From positions 1-17,050 of the forward strand of contig JANOAX010000096.1 of the NCBI GenBank assembly GCA_031411335.1: a DNA stretch of 17,050 nucleotides, in the 5' to 3' direction. The number at the start of each line of letters is the position of its first letter. The stretch's first letter is position 1. This stretch comes from JAJTFW01 sp031411335 (GTDB lineage Bacteria; Bacteroidota; Bacteroidia; AKYH767-A; OLB10). The position numbers were made by a program, and so were the translations under genes. Below are positions 8,443 to 14,549 of this stretch, in pieces. Below the pieces are notes generated by a model, which worked only from the letters and a program-made list of their open reading frames with translations, did no database searches and was not told the DNA's origin.

Positions 8443-8450
8443 CAAAAATA
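8443..8450 (-). promoter_or_regulatory. -7 promoter element of the rhodanese-thioredoxin gene
   Basis: TATTTTTG on the minus strand is a full match to TAnnTTTG. No clear TTTG is found at -33. It suggests that the gene can be transcribed apart from the upstream ars genes, and it favours the second ATG (8426) as the start. Confidence 0.4.
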
Positions 8451-8507
8451 GGGATTAATAATATAAGGAGGTCTTTATTCATAGACGGCGGCAACCATTT
8501 TCAATAA

Positions 8508-9143
8508 TTACCTTGCCTTACTCTCTATCCAAACTGCCAATGAGCTTCCCAGAATTGGTGCTGAAACATAAATCCATAAAAATTGCAACTCGCCCGATAT
8601 GATGGCAGGACCTAATGATCTTGCTGGATTCATAGACGCTCCTGAGATGGGTCCAGCGAAGAGTGCTTCCAGTAAAACCACCGCACCAATCGCCATTCCT
8701 GCCATGATGCCTTGTTCTCTGCTGCCCTGTGAAACACGGAGGATGACGAACATCAAGAAAAAAGTTAACAGTATTTCTAATACAAAGGATTGCATGATAC
8801 TTCCAGCAGGAGAGGTTCCGCCCAAGTGTTCGTTCAGTGGAAACAATAAGTGTAAAGATAGACTTGCTAAAACTGCACCGACACTTTGACTCAAGATATA
8901 GGGCAGAATTTCCTTCATTGGAAAAACTTTTCTTAATGCAAATGCAATCGTAACGGCCGGATTAATATGCGCGCCAGAAACATCTCCCAAGGCATAAATC
9001 ACAGCAGCAACAATGAGTCCGAAAGTAGCGGCTATTCCAGGATGCGTAATCACACCATTCATCTCTTGATTGATGATGATGGCTCCTGTGCCACAAAAAA
9101 CCATCATATAGGTTCCGATGGCTTCTGCGTAATATTTTTTCAT
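8508..9143 (-). CDS. MIP-family channel (aquaporin/aquaglyceroporin) of the ars operon
   Basis: A 211-residue six-helix channel with both signature loops: SGAHINPAVT (NPA 61-63) and SGASMNPARS (NPA 172-174, Arg175). By manual alignment to E. coli AqpZ (remembered sequence), the selectivity filter is Phe41, Ala160, Ala169, Arg175 in place of Phe43, His174, Thr183, Arg189. The missing His and Thr suggest a pore wider than a water-only channel. In some bacteria an aquaglyceroporin (AqpS of Sinorhizobium) sits in the ars operon in place of ArsB and lets arsenite made by ArsC flow out. The same arrangement is seen here: the start codon overlaps the arsC stop by 4 bases (ATGA), so translation is probably coupled. 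Permeation of arsenite is inference from context. I leave the symbol blank because the subfamily is not settled. Confidence 0.88.
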   Translation of the reverse strand: MKKYYAEAIGTYMMVFCGTGAIIINQEMNGVITHPGIAATFGLIVAAVIYALGDVSGAHINPAVTIAFALRKVFPMKEILPYILSQSVGAVLASLSLHLLFPLNEHLGGTSPAGSIMQSFVLEILLTFFLMFVILRVSQGSREQGIMAGMAIGAVVLLEALFAGPISGASMNPARSLGPAIISGELQFLWIYVSAPILGSSLAVWIESKAR

Positions 9144-9562
9144 GTAATATCTTTTACTAATTTTTCACAATACACTTGTATGAGATCACGTGTATGTGCA
9201 AATTGTTTCATGATCTCTTCTTCCGATCCGATCCCTTTTGCTGGATCGGGAAAATTATAGTGAAATTTTTTTGCTCGTGATGGAAAAATGGGACATTTCT
9301 CATTCGCGTTATCGCATACCGTTAGTACTACATCGAAAGGGATATGAGCGTATTCATCTACATGATTAGAAGTGTGCGATGATATGTCGATGCATTTCTC
9401 TTCCATTGACAGGATGGCGCGGGGATTCACGCCGTGCGTTTCAATGCCGGCACTATATACGTTTGCTTTATCCCCTAACAGCTTTCGCAAAAAACCTTCG
9501 GCCATTTGACTTCGACAACTGTTTCCGGTGCAGAGCACCAACAGATTTAATTTTGCTTCCAT
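9140..9562 (-). CDS. arsC: Arsenate reductase, LMW-phosphatase/thioredoxin-coupled type
   Basis: A 140-residue cytoplasmic arsenate reductase of the low-molecular-weight tyrosine phosphatase fold. The P-loop is CTGNSCRSQMAEG (Cys11, Arg17). VCDNANEKCP supplies Cys83 and Cys90, and FPDPAKG supplies Asp106. These match Cys10, Cys82, Cys89 and Asp105 of the Staphylococcus aureus pI258 enzyme, which reduces arsenate to arsenite by a three-cysteine relay re-reduced by thioredoxin. All needed residues are present, so this is a reductase and not a plain phosphatase. It lies 21 bp after arsM and overlaps the aquaporin start by 4 bases, inside the arsR-arsM-arsC-aquaporin run. It is likely ArsR-regulated through the upstream operators. 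Confidence 0.95.
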   Translation of the reverse strand: MEAKLNLLVLCTGNSCRSQMAEGFLRKLLGDKANVYSAGIETHGVNPRAILSMEEKCIDISSHTSNHVDEYAHIPFDVVLTVCDNANEKCPIFPSRAKKFHYNFPDPAKGIGSEEEIMKQFAHTRDLIQVYCEKLVKDIT

Positions 9563-9583
9563 TTACGTTTCTGAAATAAATAA

Positions 9584-10426
9584 TTAATTACAGCAATCGG
9601 GGCCACAACAAGTTTTTTTCTTTTCTCCATACAAAGTAATACTATAAATTCCTGTTCCACTGTTTTTGTACGCTTCAATTTCGTCTTTAGTAAAATAATT
9701 TTCCAAGATATTATCGGGAACGACAATTACTTTTTCTTTTTGAACGGAAAGGTTTTCGAAGCCAGCTTTCTTTGCATAGCCGATGTATTCCTCTTTCTGA
9801 ATAGCTCCCGAAACACAACCTGCATACATCTCTGCAGTAGATTTCCATTTCTCGGGTAACTCTCCTACTAACACAATATCTGATACACTAAAATGTCCAT
9901 TCGGCTTAAGCACTCTAAACATTTCAGCAAAAACTTTTTCTTTATCGGGAACTAAATTCAATACACAATTACTTACAATCACATTTGCCATTTCACTGGT
10001 GAGTGGAAGTGCTTCGATATCGCCTTGACGAAATTCGACATTATTAAATCCCAGCTTGTCGGTGTTGGCTCTTGCCTTTTGAATCATGGCTTCCGTAAAA
10101 TCAACTCCAATTACTCTTCCATCTGGACCGCATTCATGTCGAGCTACAAAAGCATCGTTGCCGGCTCCACTTCCTAAATCGATTACTGTATCCCCATTCT
10201 TGATTTTAGCAAACTGAGTCGGTAATCCACAACCTAACGAAAGATCGGCGTCAGGTTGATAACCTTCCAAAGTAGCATAATCTTCGGTCATAATATTATA
10301 CACTTCATCACCACAACAAGAAGCGGTGGCACCGCAACAGGATGCTGCATTATCGGTACTATCGGCAACAGCAATTTCAGCGTATTTTTGCTTCACCATT
10401 TCTTTGATTTCTTGATTCGTTTTCAT
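9584..10426 (-). CDS. arsM: Arsenite S-adenosylmethionine methyltransferase
   Basis: A 280-residue class I methyltransferase that methylates trivalent arsenic with SAM in the cytoplasm. The SAM motif is VIDLGSGAGNDAF (81-93), followed by VIGVDFTEAM (105-114). Four cysteines align by spacing with those of the Cyanidioschyzon enzyme (Cys44, 72, 174, 224): here Cys38, Cys66 (LGCGLP), Cys154 (SNCVLN) and Cys204 (AGCVSG); the 28- and 50-residue gaps are the same. The N-terminus has two CC pairs (30-31, 37-38), and the tail ends CCGPDCCN (Cys273, 274, 278, 279). These extra thiols may bind arsenic. An ArsR-type palindrome lies 17 bases before the start, and arsC follows after 21 bp. Assignment is strong; whether the end product is volatile is not readable from sequence. 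Confidence 0.93.
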   Translation of the reverse strand: MKTNQEIKEMVKQKYAEIAVADSTDNAASCCGATASCCGDEVYNIMTEDYATLEGYQPDADLSLGCGLPTQFAKIKNGDTVIDLGSGAGNDAFVARHECGPDGRVIGVDFTEAMIQKARANTDKLGFNNVEFRQGDIEALPLTSEMANVIVSNCVLNLVPDKEKVFAEMFRVLKPNGHFSVSDIVLVGELPEKWKSTAEMYAGCVSGAIQKEEYIGYAKKAGFENLSVQKEKVIVVPDNILENYFTKDEIEAYKNSGTGIYSITLYGEKKKTCCGPDCCN

Positions 10427-10442
10427 TTTGTCTATGTTTTAA

Positions 10443-10458
10443 ATCGTTATATTACGAT
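10443..10458. promoter_or_regulatory. Probable ArsR operator before arsM
   Basis: The palindrome atcgttatattacgat shares 14 of 16 bases with the one at 10824-10839. It lies in the 50-base gap between arsR and arsM. I see no good -33/-7 pair here, so it may act on a weak internal promoter or as a roadblock. Confidence 0.65.
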
Positions 10459-10476
10459 GGATAAATTCAAATTTTT

Positions 10477-10809
10477 TTAACAACACTTCATCGAAAAAGT
10501 CGACATGGTATCAAAGAAAGCGCGTAAATCCTTGCTTGCCTTTTCCATGCCTTCTGTATCGATGCAATAACAGATACTGGTTCCTTCGATACTCCCTTTG
10601 ATGAGTCCGGCCGCTTTTAATTCCTTTAAATGCTGACTAACTGTCGACTGAGACAAGGGTAACTCTTCCACTATATCTCCACACACACATGCGTTTCTTT
10701 TCATCAACATTTGCAGGATCGCAATTCGAGCGGGATGTGACAATGCTTTTGCACACGCTGCAATTTTGTTATCACGTAATGTAAACTCATCTGATTTTGA
10801 AACGCCCAT
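10477..10809 (-). CDS. arsR: ArsR-family arsenic-responsive repressor
   Basis: A 110-residue winged-helix repressor of the ArsR/SmtB family that would leave DNA when it binds arsenite. ALSHPARIAILQML (22-35) is the typical start of the fold. The recognition helix is LSQSTVSQHLKELKAAGLI (52-70), and the wing includes GTSICYCID. ACVCGD gives Cys41 and Cys43, in the place of the CxC metal site of classic ArsR (ELCVCDL). Further cysteines are at 80, 82 and the C-terminal pair 109-110, so the third ligand cannot be fixed from sequence. It is the first gene of the ars run, with a 16-bp palindrome over its own -7 element and a second before arsM, which suggests negative autoregulation. Confidence 0.92.
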   Translation of the reverse strand: MGVSKSDEFTLRDNKIAACAKALSHPARIAILQMLMKRNACVCGDIVEELPLSQSTVSQHLKELKAAGLIKGSIEGTSICYCIDTEGMEKASKDLRAFFDTMSTFSMKCC

Positions 10810-10823
10810 CTTGGTTTAATTAT

Positions 10824-10839
10824 ATCGCAATATTACGAT
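10824..10839. promoter_or_regulatory. Probable ArsR operator over the arsR promoter
   Basis: The sequence atcgcaatattacgat is a near-perfect 16-bp palindrome. It covers the -7 element of the arsR promoter (10828-10835), so binding would block RNA polymerase directly. A 14/16 copy lies at 10443-10458. Confidence 0.75.
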
Positions 10840-10860
10840 TGATTGATTCGTAAAAACAAA
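10828..10860 (-). promoter_or_regulatory. arsR promoter
   Basis: On the minus strand, TTTG (10860-10857), 21 bases, then TAATATTG (10835-10828) fits the Bacteroidota -33/-7 consensus with one mismatch. The start would be near 10822, about 13 bases before the ATG at 10809. The -7 box lies wholly inside the palindrome at 10824-10839. Confidence 0.6.
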
Positions 10861-10959
10861 TTATTTTCCGTTTATTTTCCTGAAAACCGCCCAACTCCCT
10901 GAAAATCAAAACTAGAATTTTGAGAATTAAACCATGAAGCCATCAACAAAAATGAGAAA

Positions 10960-12228
10960 CTAATAAGTTTTCTTCTTCCAAAAAGAAAGCAACCAGGGGG
11001 TGATTTTCATTGCTTTCACAGTACAAAACATTCTGTGTTCCACAACGACAGCAGATAATAAAGTAAGTGCGGCAACGACTAATATGGCCCATTCCAAATT
11101 GAATAGATCGGCGATGATTCCGGTGAGAAGTGCACCTATTGCATACCCTAAATCTCTCCACAAACGAAAAATGCCCATGCTCTTGTCTCTATCAAGAGGG
11201 TGCGCATTTTCAGCAACTGTTGCCAAAAAGGAAGGATAAACCATGGCTGTTCCCCATCCTAATAATGCCATTAACATTACAAATGAGATAAACCCATCAG
11301 CATAAGCCAACATGATTAATGCAAACCCTTGCAAAAACATACCCCAGCTGAGCATACTTTTTTTGCAGAAGAAATCAGCCATTTTTCCAGTGAAGAGTTG
11401 AGAAATTCCCCATACTGCAGGATAAACCGCCACGATGATTCCGATATTTGAAAGTGAAAATGCTTTTTGAATCAATAATAATGGAAGAAGTCCCCATACC
11501 ATGCCATCGTTTAAATTGTTGATGAGTCCAGCTTGCGTAACGGCGCTAATATTTATATTTCGAAATGTGGTATCCAAAAACGGATTTTTCATTCTCGGCA
11601 ATATACTTTGCGCTGCTTCGGCATGAACAAATCGCTGCGTGTCTTTTATGATAAAATATGAAATCAGCAATCCAGCAAAAGCCAAAACAATTCCGAGATA
11701 AAACGGATACGGTCGCAAACCATATTCTGCGGCTATCCACCCCGTTAGAAACGCAACTATAGAGATGGCGAAGTATCCTGCAAACTCATTTAATCCCATG
11801 GCGAGTCCGCGGTTCTCTTCTCCTGCCAAATCAATTTTCATCATCACATTCACCGACCAAGTCAAGCCTTGATTAATTCCCAGAAAAACATTGGCGACAA
11901 TAATCCACGACCACGACGGAGCCCACATCAACAAAAATGGTACGGGTAATGCAAAGAGCCAACCGATCGTTTGGAGCTTCTTTTTTCCAATTTTACTTGC
12001 TAATTGTCCAGCGAAAAAATTAGAAAAAGCTTTTACAATCCCGAATACGATGATAAAAGAAAATATAGCGGACTTCGCAGCTATATGAAATTCCTGCTCG
12101 GCAATTTGAGGGAGTAGGGTTCGCTCGAGTCCCACCATACTTCCTACAAATGCATTTACTAACACCAACCAGTAAAACTGATGGCGATTTTCTTTAATAC
12201 TTAAATTAGTAGTAGTGAATAATTTCAT
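10960..12228 (-). CDS. Major facilitator superfamily transporter
   Basis: A 422-residue inner-membrane transporter with about twelve hydrophobic segments. The loop between helices 2 and 3 has the MFS motif A form GQLASKIGKKK (74-84). A related GKMADFFCKK loop marks the same place in the second half. HQFYWLVLVNAFVGS begins helix 1. The substrate cannot be read from sequence. Its place just upstream of arsR on the same strand, with no ArsB or Acr3 pump in the region, makes an arsenic-species exporter plausible, but this is context only. The 150 bases to arsR hold the arsR promoter, so the two need not be co-transcribed. No ArsR-like palindrome lies before this gene. ArsJ is unlikely because no GAPDH-like partner is present. 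The gene starts 44 bp after tRNA-Arg. Confidence 0.85.
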   Translation of the reverse strand: MKLFTTTNLSIKENRHQFYWLVLVNAFVGSMVGLERTLLPQIAEQEFHIAAKSAIFSFIIVFGIVKAFSNFFAGQLASKIGKKKLQTIGWLFALPVPFLLMWAPSWSWIIVANVFLGINQGLTWSVNVMMKIDLAGEENRGLAMGLNEFAGYFAISIVAFLTGWIAAEYGLRPYPFYLGIVLAFAGLLISYFIIKDTQRFVHAEAAQSILPRMKNPFLDTTFRNINISAVTQAGLINNLNDGMVWGLLPLLLIQKAFSLSNIGIIVAVYPAVWGISQLFTGKMADFFCKKSMLSWGMFLQGFALIMLAYADGFISFVMLMALLGWGTAMVYPSFLATVAENAHPLDRDKSMGIFRLWRDLGYAIGALLTGIIADLFNLEWAILVVAALTLLSAVVVEHRMFCTVKAMKITPWLLSFWKKKTY

Positions 12229-12271
12229 TTTAGTACTTTCAAATTAAAAAAATCAATATAAAAAATAATTG

Positions 12272-12343
12272 TAGTCTCACCCAGAATCGAACTGGGATCT
12301 AAAGTTTAGGAAACTTCTATTCTATCCGTTGAACTATGAGACC
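12272..12343 (-). tRNA. tRNA-Arg (anticodon CCT)
   Basis: The minus strand folds into a full cloverleaf. The acceptor is GGTCTCA with TGAGACT (first pair G-T), the D-arm is GTTC/GAAT, the anticodon stem is GAAGT/ACTTT around loop TTCCTAA with anticodon CCT (12310-12308), the variable loop is AGAT, and the T-arm is CCCAG-TTCGATT-CTGGG with discriminator A at 12272. CCA is not encoded. It reads AGG codons. A T-rich run follows. An exact copy of its first 13 bases plus one upstream base lies 43 bp upstream. Confidence 0.95.
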
Positions 12344-12373
12344 AGGAAATATTATACCCTTACTTACCTGAAG

Positions 12374-12387
12374 GAACTATGAGACCA
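12374..12387 (-). repeat. Duplicate of the tRNA-Arg 5' end in its leader
   Basis: The 14 bases gaactatgagacca (plus strand) are identical to 12331-12344, which cover the 5' acceptor strand and the first half of the D-stem of tRNA-Arg. The offset is 43 bp. The copy lies between the likely tRNA promoter and the tRNA, so it would be part of the precursor leader. Confidence 0.85.
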
Positions 12388-12399
12388 ATAATTAGAGGG

Positions 12400-12433
12400 C
12401 AAAAGTAATGATAATATTAGAGTACGTTTCAAA
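12400..12433 (-). promoter_or_regulatory. Likely promoter of tRNA-Arg
   Basis: On the minus strand, TTTG (12433-12430), 22 bases, then TACTTTTG (12407-12400) gives a full TAnnTTTG match. The start would be near 12394, giving a leader of about 50 bases that includes the duplicated tRNA 5' end. Confidence 0.55.
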
Positions 12434-12440
12434 ATGTTAA

Positions 12441-13082
12441 CTAGGTTTGTCTCAACAACACCCTCGCAGGAGCCGCTTCTGCGCCTTCAATTTTTATGGG
12501 AAGGCAAATCATTTCATAGTTGCCTTCTTGAATTCGGATTAGATTTAACACTTCTACAATTACTATTTCATTTTTCAAAAGGACTTGATGCGTTTCATTT
12601 AATTCATTGGCTGTGGCAATAGAAAGTCCATCAATGCCTGCTAATACAATTCCAAGTTCAGATAAATAATACGCAGCATCAACATCAAGCGCAATAAAAT
12701 CTATTTGCGAAAGTTTTTCTTGTCGATTATCGGTATCCTTCATCGTCTTAAACAAAACTCGATCGCCTTTACGAAGATTTTTAGTCATGAGCCAGTCGGT
12801 AGAAATAACCTTTTGCGCTGACGCATCCAACACTTTCGTTTCACCAATCAATGCTACTAATGGCATTTGTGAAACATCCTTCCCTTCTTTAATAAAATGC
12901 AAAGGTGCGTCCACATGAGTTCCAGTATGTAAATTCAAAAACACTTCCGAAAGTTGGTAGTTATCGCCAATATCATAAGAAGCTATTTGAGTAATGATCG
13001 CTTGAGGGTCGCCGGGCCAAACGATTGTATTTTTTGAGATGGGCTCGGATACGTCCATCCATCCTCCTTCAGTTAAAATCAT
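12441..13082 (-). CDS. Cyclase-family metal-dependent hydrolase (kynurenine formamidase-like)
   Basis: A 213-residue enzyme of the 'cyclase' superfamily (Pfam Cyclase), which includes bacterial kynurenine formamidase KynB. The defining motif HTGTHVDAPLHF (52-63) supplies the metal ligands His52, His56, Asp58 and the catalytic-type His62. WPGDP (22-26) is the usual N-terminal substrate-site motif. GIDGLSI and EGAEAAPARVLL near the end are also family-typical. The length fits. Substrates in the family range from N-formylkynurenine to other amides and lactones; no tryptophan-pathway gene is nearby, so I give no symbol. It is divergent from the Omp28-like gene. TAATTTGG close before the start is a weak -7 match. 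It ends 97 bp from tRNA-Arg, on the same strand. Confidence 0.88.
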   Translation of the reverse strand: MILTEGGWMDVSEPISKNTIVWPGDPQAIITQIASYDIGDNYQLSEVFLNLHTGTHVDAPLHFIKEGKDVSQMPLVALIGETKVLDASAQKVISTDWLMTKNLRKGDRVLFKTMKDTDNRQEKLSQIDFIALDVDAAYYLSELGIVLAGIDGLSIATANELNETHQVLLKNEIVIVEVLNLIRIQEGNYEMICLPIKIEGAEAAPARVLLRQT

Positions 13083-13154
13083 GGGCCCAAATTAGGTGTT
13101 TTGGAAGGGAAATGTCATTTTTATTAGAAATTTAGGTTCTCCGGTCGATAATTG

Positions 13155-13184
13155 TTGGATGTATATGAATTATCTCTATCTTTA
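13155..13184 (+). promoter_or_regulatory. Promoter of the Omp28-like lipoprotein gene
   Basis: TTG (13155-13157), 19 bases, TATCTTTA (13177-13184) fits the -33/-7 consensus with one mismatch at the last base. The inferred start near 13190 leaves a leader of about 22 bases. Confidence 0.5.
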
Positions 13185-13211
13185 ATTCTCTAAAATCAAC
13201 ATACTCCAACA

Positions 13212-14339
13212 ATGAAAAAATTATTTGCAATTCTAGCCATTACGGCGCTCGCTATTTCCGCTTGTAAAAAAGACAAGGAAGAAGAAGTAGTGAAAGTTCT
13301 CGTACCTACAGTGAGTAAAGTAACTGTTAGTAGTGTTACCAGTGATTCAGCAACCTTCGATGCGACAGTAACTGCTCAAGGAGAATCTCCTGTAATTGCT
13401 CGTGGTTTTTGCTGGGCAAAAACTCACAACCCTGATTTAACTAATAGTTTCAATGTTTCAGGAAATGGACTTGGTGCTTATTCTAGTAGAATTGGTGGTT
13501 TAATTGATACTACTATCTATTATGTAAGATCGTACGCTACGAATTCGGCTGGGACATCTTATGGTCAGGAAGTTCCGTTCACAACTCTTGCTTTCCAAGG
13601 AGCAGCTTCATTAATTGTAGAACAAAAAAACAGAGGTATTCTATTTGATTTCTCTGAGACTTGGTGCCCTCCTTGTGGTGCATATGGTGGACCAGCATTC
13701 GATTCTATTCTTTTTAATGAAGGTACATTACTAACTGGAATGAAAATTTATGGTAGTTCCACTCCTGCTACATTAAACAGTTCTGTTTCTAGCAGTTTCT
13801 CAAGTGCGTATAATGTAACGGGTGTTCCAGATTTTTGGTTTAATAATACCGAGGAAAATTCAGGTGGAGGAGTTTATTCATCTATTAGTTCAAACTATAA
13901 TTGGGCTCTTGGTAAAGCGAACACATTCGGTGCTGGATCAGTAAAAGCTGGAGTCGCTGTGAGAAAAGAAGTGGTGAATGATTCCATTGTAATATCTACC
14001 AAAGTTAAGTTCTATCAAGCGCAAACTGCGGGTCAGAATTTCAAAATAGCAGCTTATGTTGTGGAGGATGATATCATCGCTACTCAACAAGTTTCTGGCG
14101 CTCCTGCTAATACTTCTTATAAACATAGAAATTTACTAAGAGCGTGTAATAATTCATCCAACTACGGTGGTATTGCACTTAATTCATCAGCAGCCATAAC
14201 GGCCAATCAAGAATTCCCAAATACATTTAAGATAAAAGTTAATCCAGCTTGGAACATGGCTAAAGTAAAAGTTATCTGTGTGGTTTGGAATGGTAATGCA
14301 ACTCCGCATGTAGTTGTCAATTCTAATGTGGCTAAATAA
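13212..14339 (+). CDS. Omp28-related lipoprotein with FN3-like and thioredoxin-like parts
   Basis: A 375-residue lipoprotein. The lipobox is ISAC (Cys18), followed by KKDKEEE; such acidic/lysine-rich starts resemble the lipoprotein export signal that sends Bacteroidota lipoproteins to the cell surface (inference). Residues ~32-125 form a fibronectin-III-like domain of the phylum, with ARGFCWAK, YYVRSYATNSAGTSYG and VPFTT. Residues ~130-375 match the Omp28-related family, with a thioredoxin-like SETWCPPCGAYGGPAF (Cys152, Cys155) and NVTGVPDFWFNN, where VP may be the cis-proline. Omp28 of Porphyromonas gingivalis was described as a surface protein and possible adhesin; a redox role for CPPC is open. 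It is monocistronic, with its own promoter and a strong terminator at 14362. Confidence 0.85.
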   Translation: MKKLFAILAITALAISACKKDKEEEVVKVLVPTVSKVTVSSVTSDSATFDATVTAQGESPVIARGFCWAKTHNPDLTNSFNVSGNGLGAYSSRIGGLIDTTIYYVRSYATNSAGTSYGQEVPFTTLAFQGAASLIVEQKNRGILFDFSETWCPPCGAYGGPAFDSILFNEGTLLTGMKIYGSSTPATLNSSVSSSFSSAYNVTGVPDFWFNNTEENSGGGVYSSISSNYNWALGKANTFGAGSVKAGVAVRKEVVNDSIVISTKVKFYQAQTAGQNFKIAAYVVEDDIIATQQVSGAPANTSYKHRNLLRACNNSSNYGGIALNSSAAITANQEFPNTFKIKVNPAWNMAKVKVICVVWNGNATPHVVVNSNVAK

Positions 14340-14361
14340 TAATTAAACTATAATTTATTAT

Positions 14362-14393
14362 AAACCGGTCTTTGAAAAAAGGCCGGTTTTTTT
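14362..14393 (+). terminator. Rho-independent terminator after the Omp28-like gene
   Basis: The arms 14362-14373 and 14378-14389 pair over 12 bp (one G-T wobble) around a gaaa loop, followed by a T-run to 14393. It is a classic intrinsic terminator 22 bases after the stop codon. Confidence 0.93.
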
Positions 14394-14432
14394 ATGTCTT
14401 ATTCCTTTTTCAAAGAATTTGGACCCTGATTT

Positions 14433-14448
14433 TTAACCATTTGGTTAA
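14433..14448. promoter_or_regulatory. Upstream copy of the TetR-type operator
   Basis: TTAACCATTTGGTTAA is an inverted repeat of 7-bp arms around a 2-bp centre, identical to 14529-14544. Only a weak promoter-like match (TAAATTTT at 14446) overlaps it. No gene starts between the two sites. Confidence 0.7.
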
Positions 14449-14498
14449 ATTTTTGATATTGATAATTAAACATTTACATTTTAAGATGGACTTTCCCC

Positions 14499-14528
14499 TT
14501 GTGAACTTGAAAGACTACCGTACTTTTG
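14499..14528 (+). promoter_or_regulatory. Promoter of the tetR-tolC-hlyD operon
   Basis: TTG (14499-14501), 19 bases, TACTTTTG (14521-14528) is a near-perfect -33/-7 promoter. The inferred start (about 14534) falls inside the palindrome that follows directly. It also excludes a TTG start at 14526 for the regulator. Confidence 0.7.
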
Positions 14529-14544
14529 TTAACCATTTGGTTAA
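14529..14544. promoter_or_regulatory. Operator at the TetR operon transcription start
   Basis: A second, identical TTAACCATTTGGTTAA palindrome directly follows the -7 box and covers the inferred start site, 6 bases before the ATG. A bound dimer would block initiation, so autorepression by the TetR protein is likely. Confidence 0.78.
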
Positions 14545-14549
14545 TTGTG

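Noticed and set aside
8465..8472. Perfect Shine-Dalgarno-like aaggaggt on the plus strand
   Set aside because: No start codon or open frame follows at a fitting distance, and both neighbours lie on the minus strand.
10906..10923. Weak AT-rich hairpin after the MFS gene as terminator
   Set aside because: The pairing is only about six A-T-rich pairs with no clear T tract, so it is not convincing.
10960..12228. MFS protein as ArsJ
   Set aside because: ArsJ works with a GAPDH-type partner to export an arsenated sugar phosphate; no such gene is adjacent, and the sequence alone does not assign the substrate.
7704..12343. Ars region as an island integrated at tRNA-Arg
   Set aside because: The ars genes lie on the 3' side of the tRNA, but I found no copy of the tRNA 3' end at the far border and no integrase gene. 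The duplicated part is the 5' end, which is not the usual attachment core.
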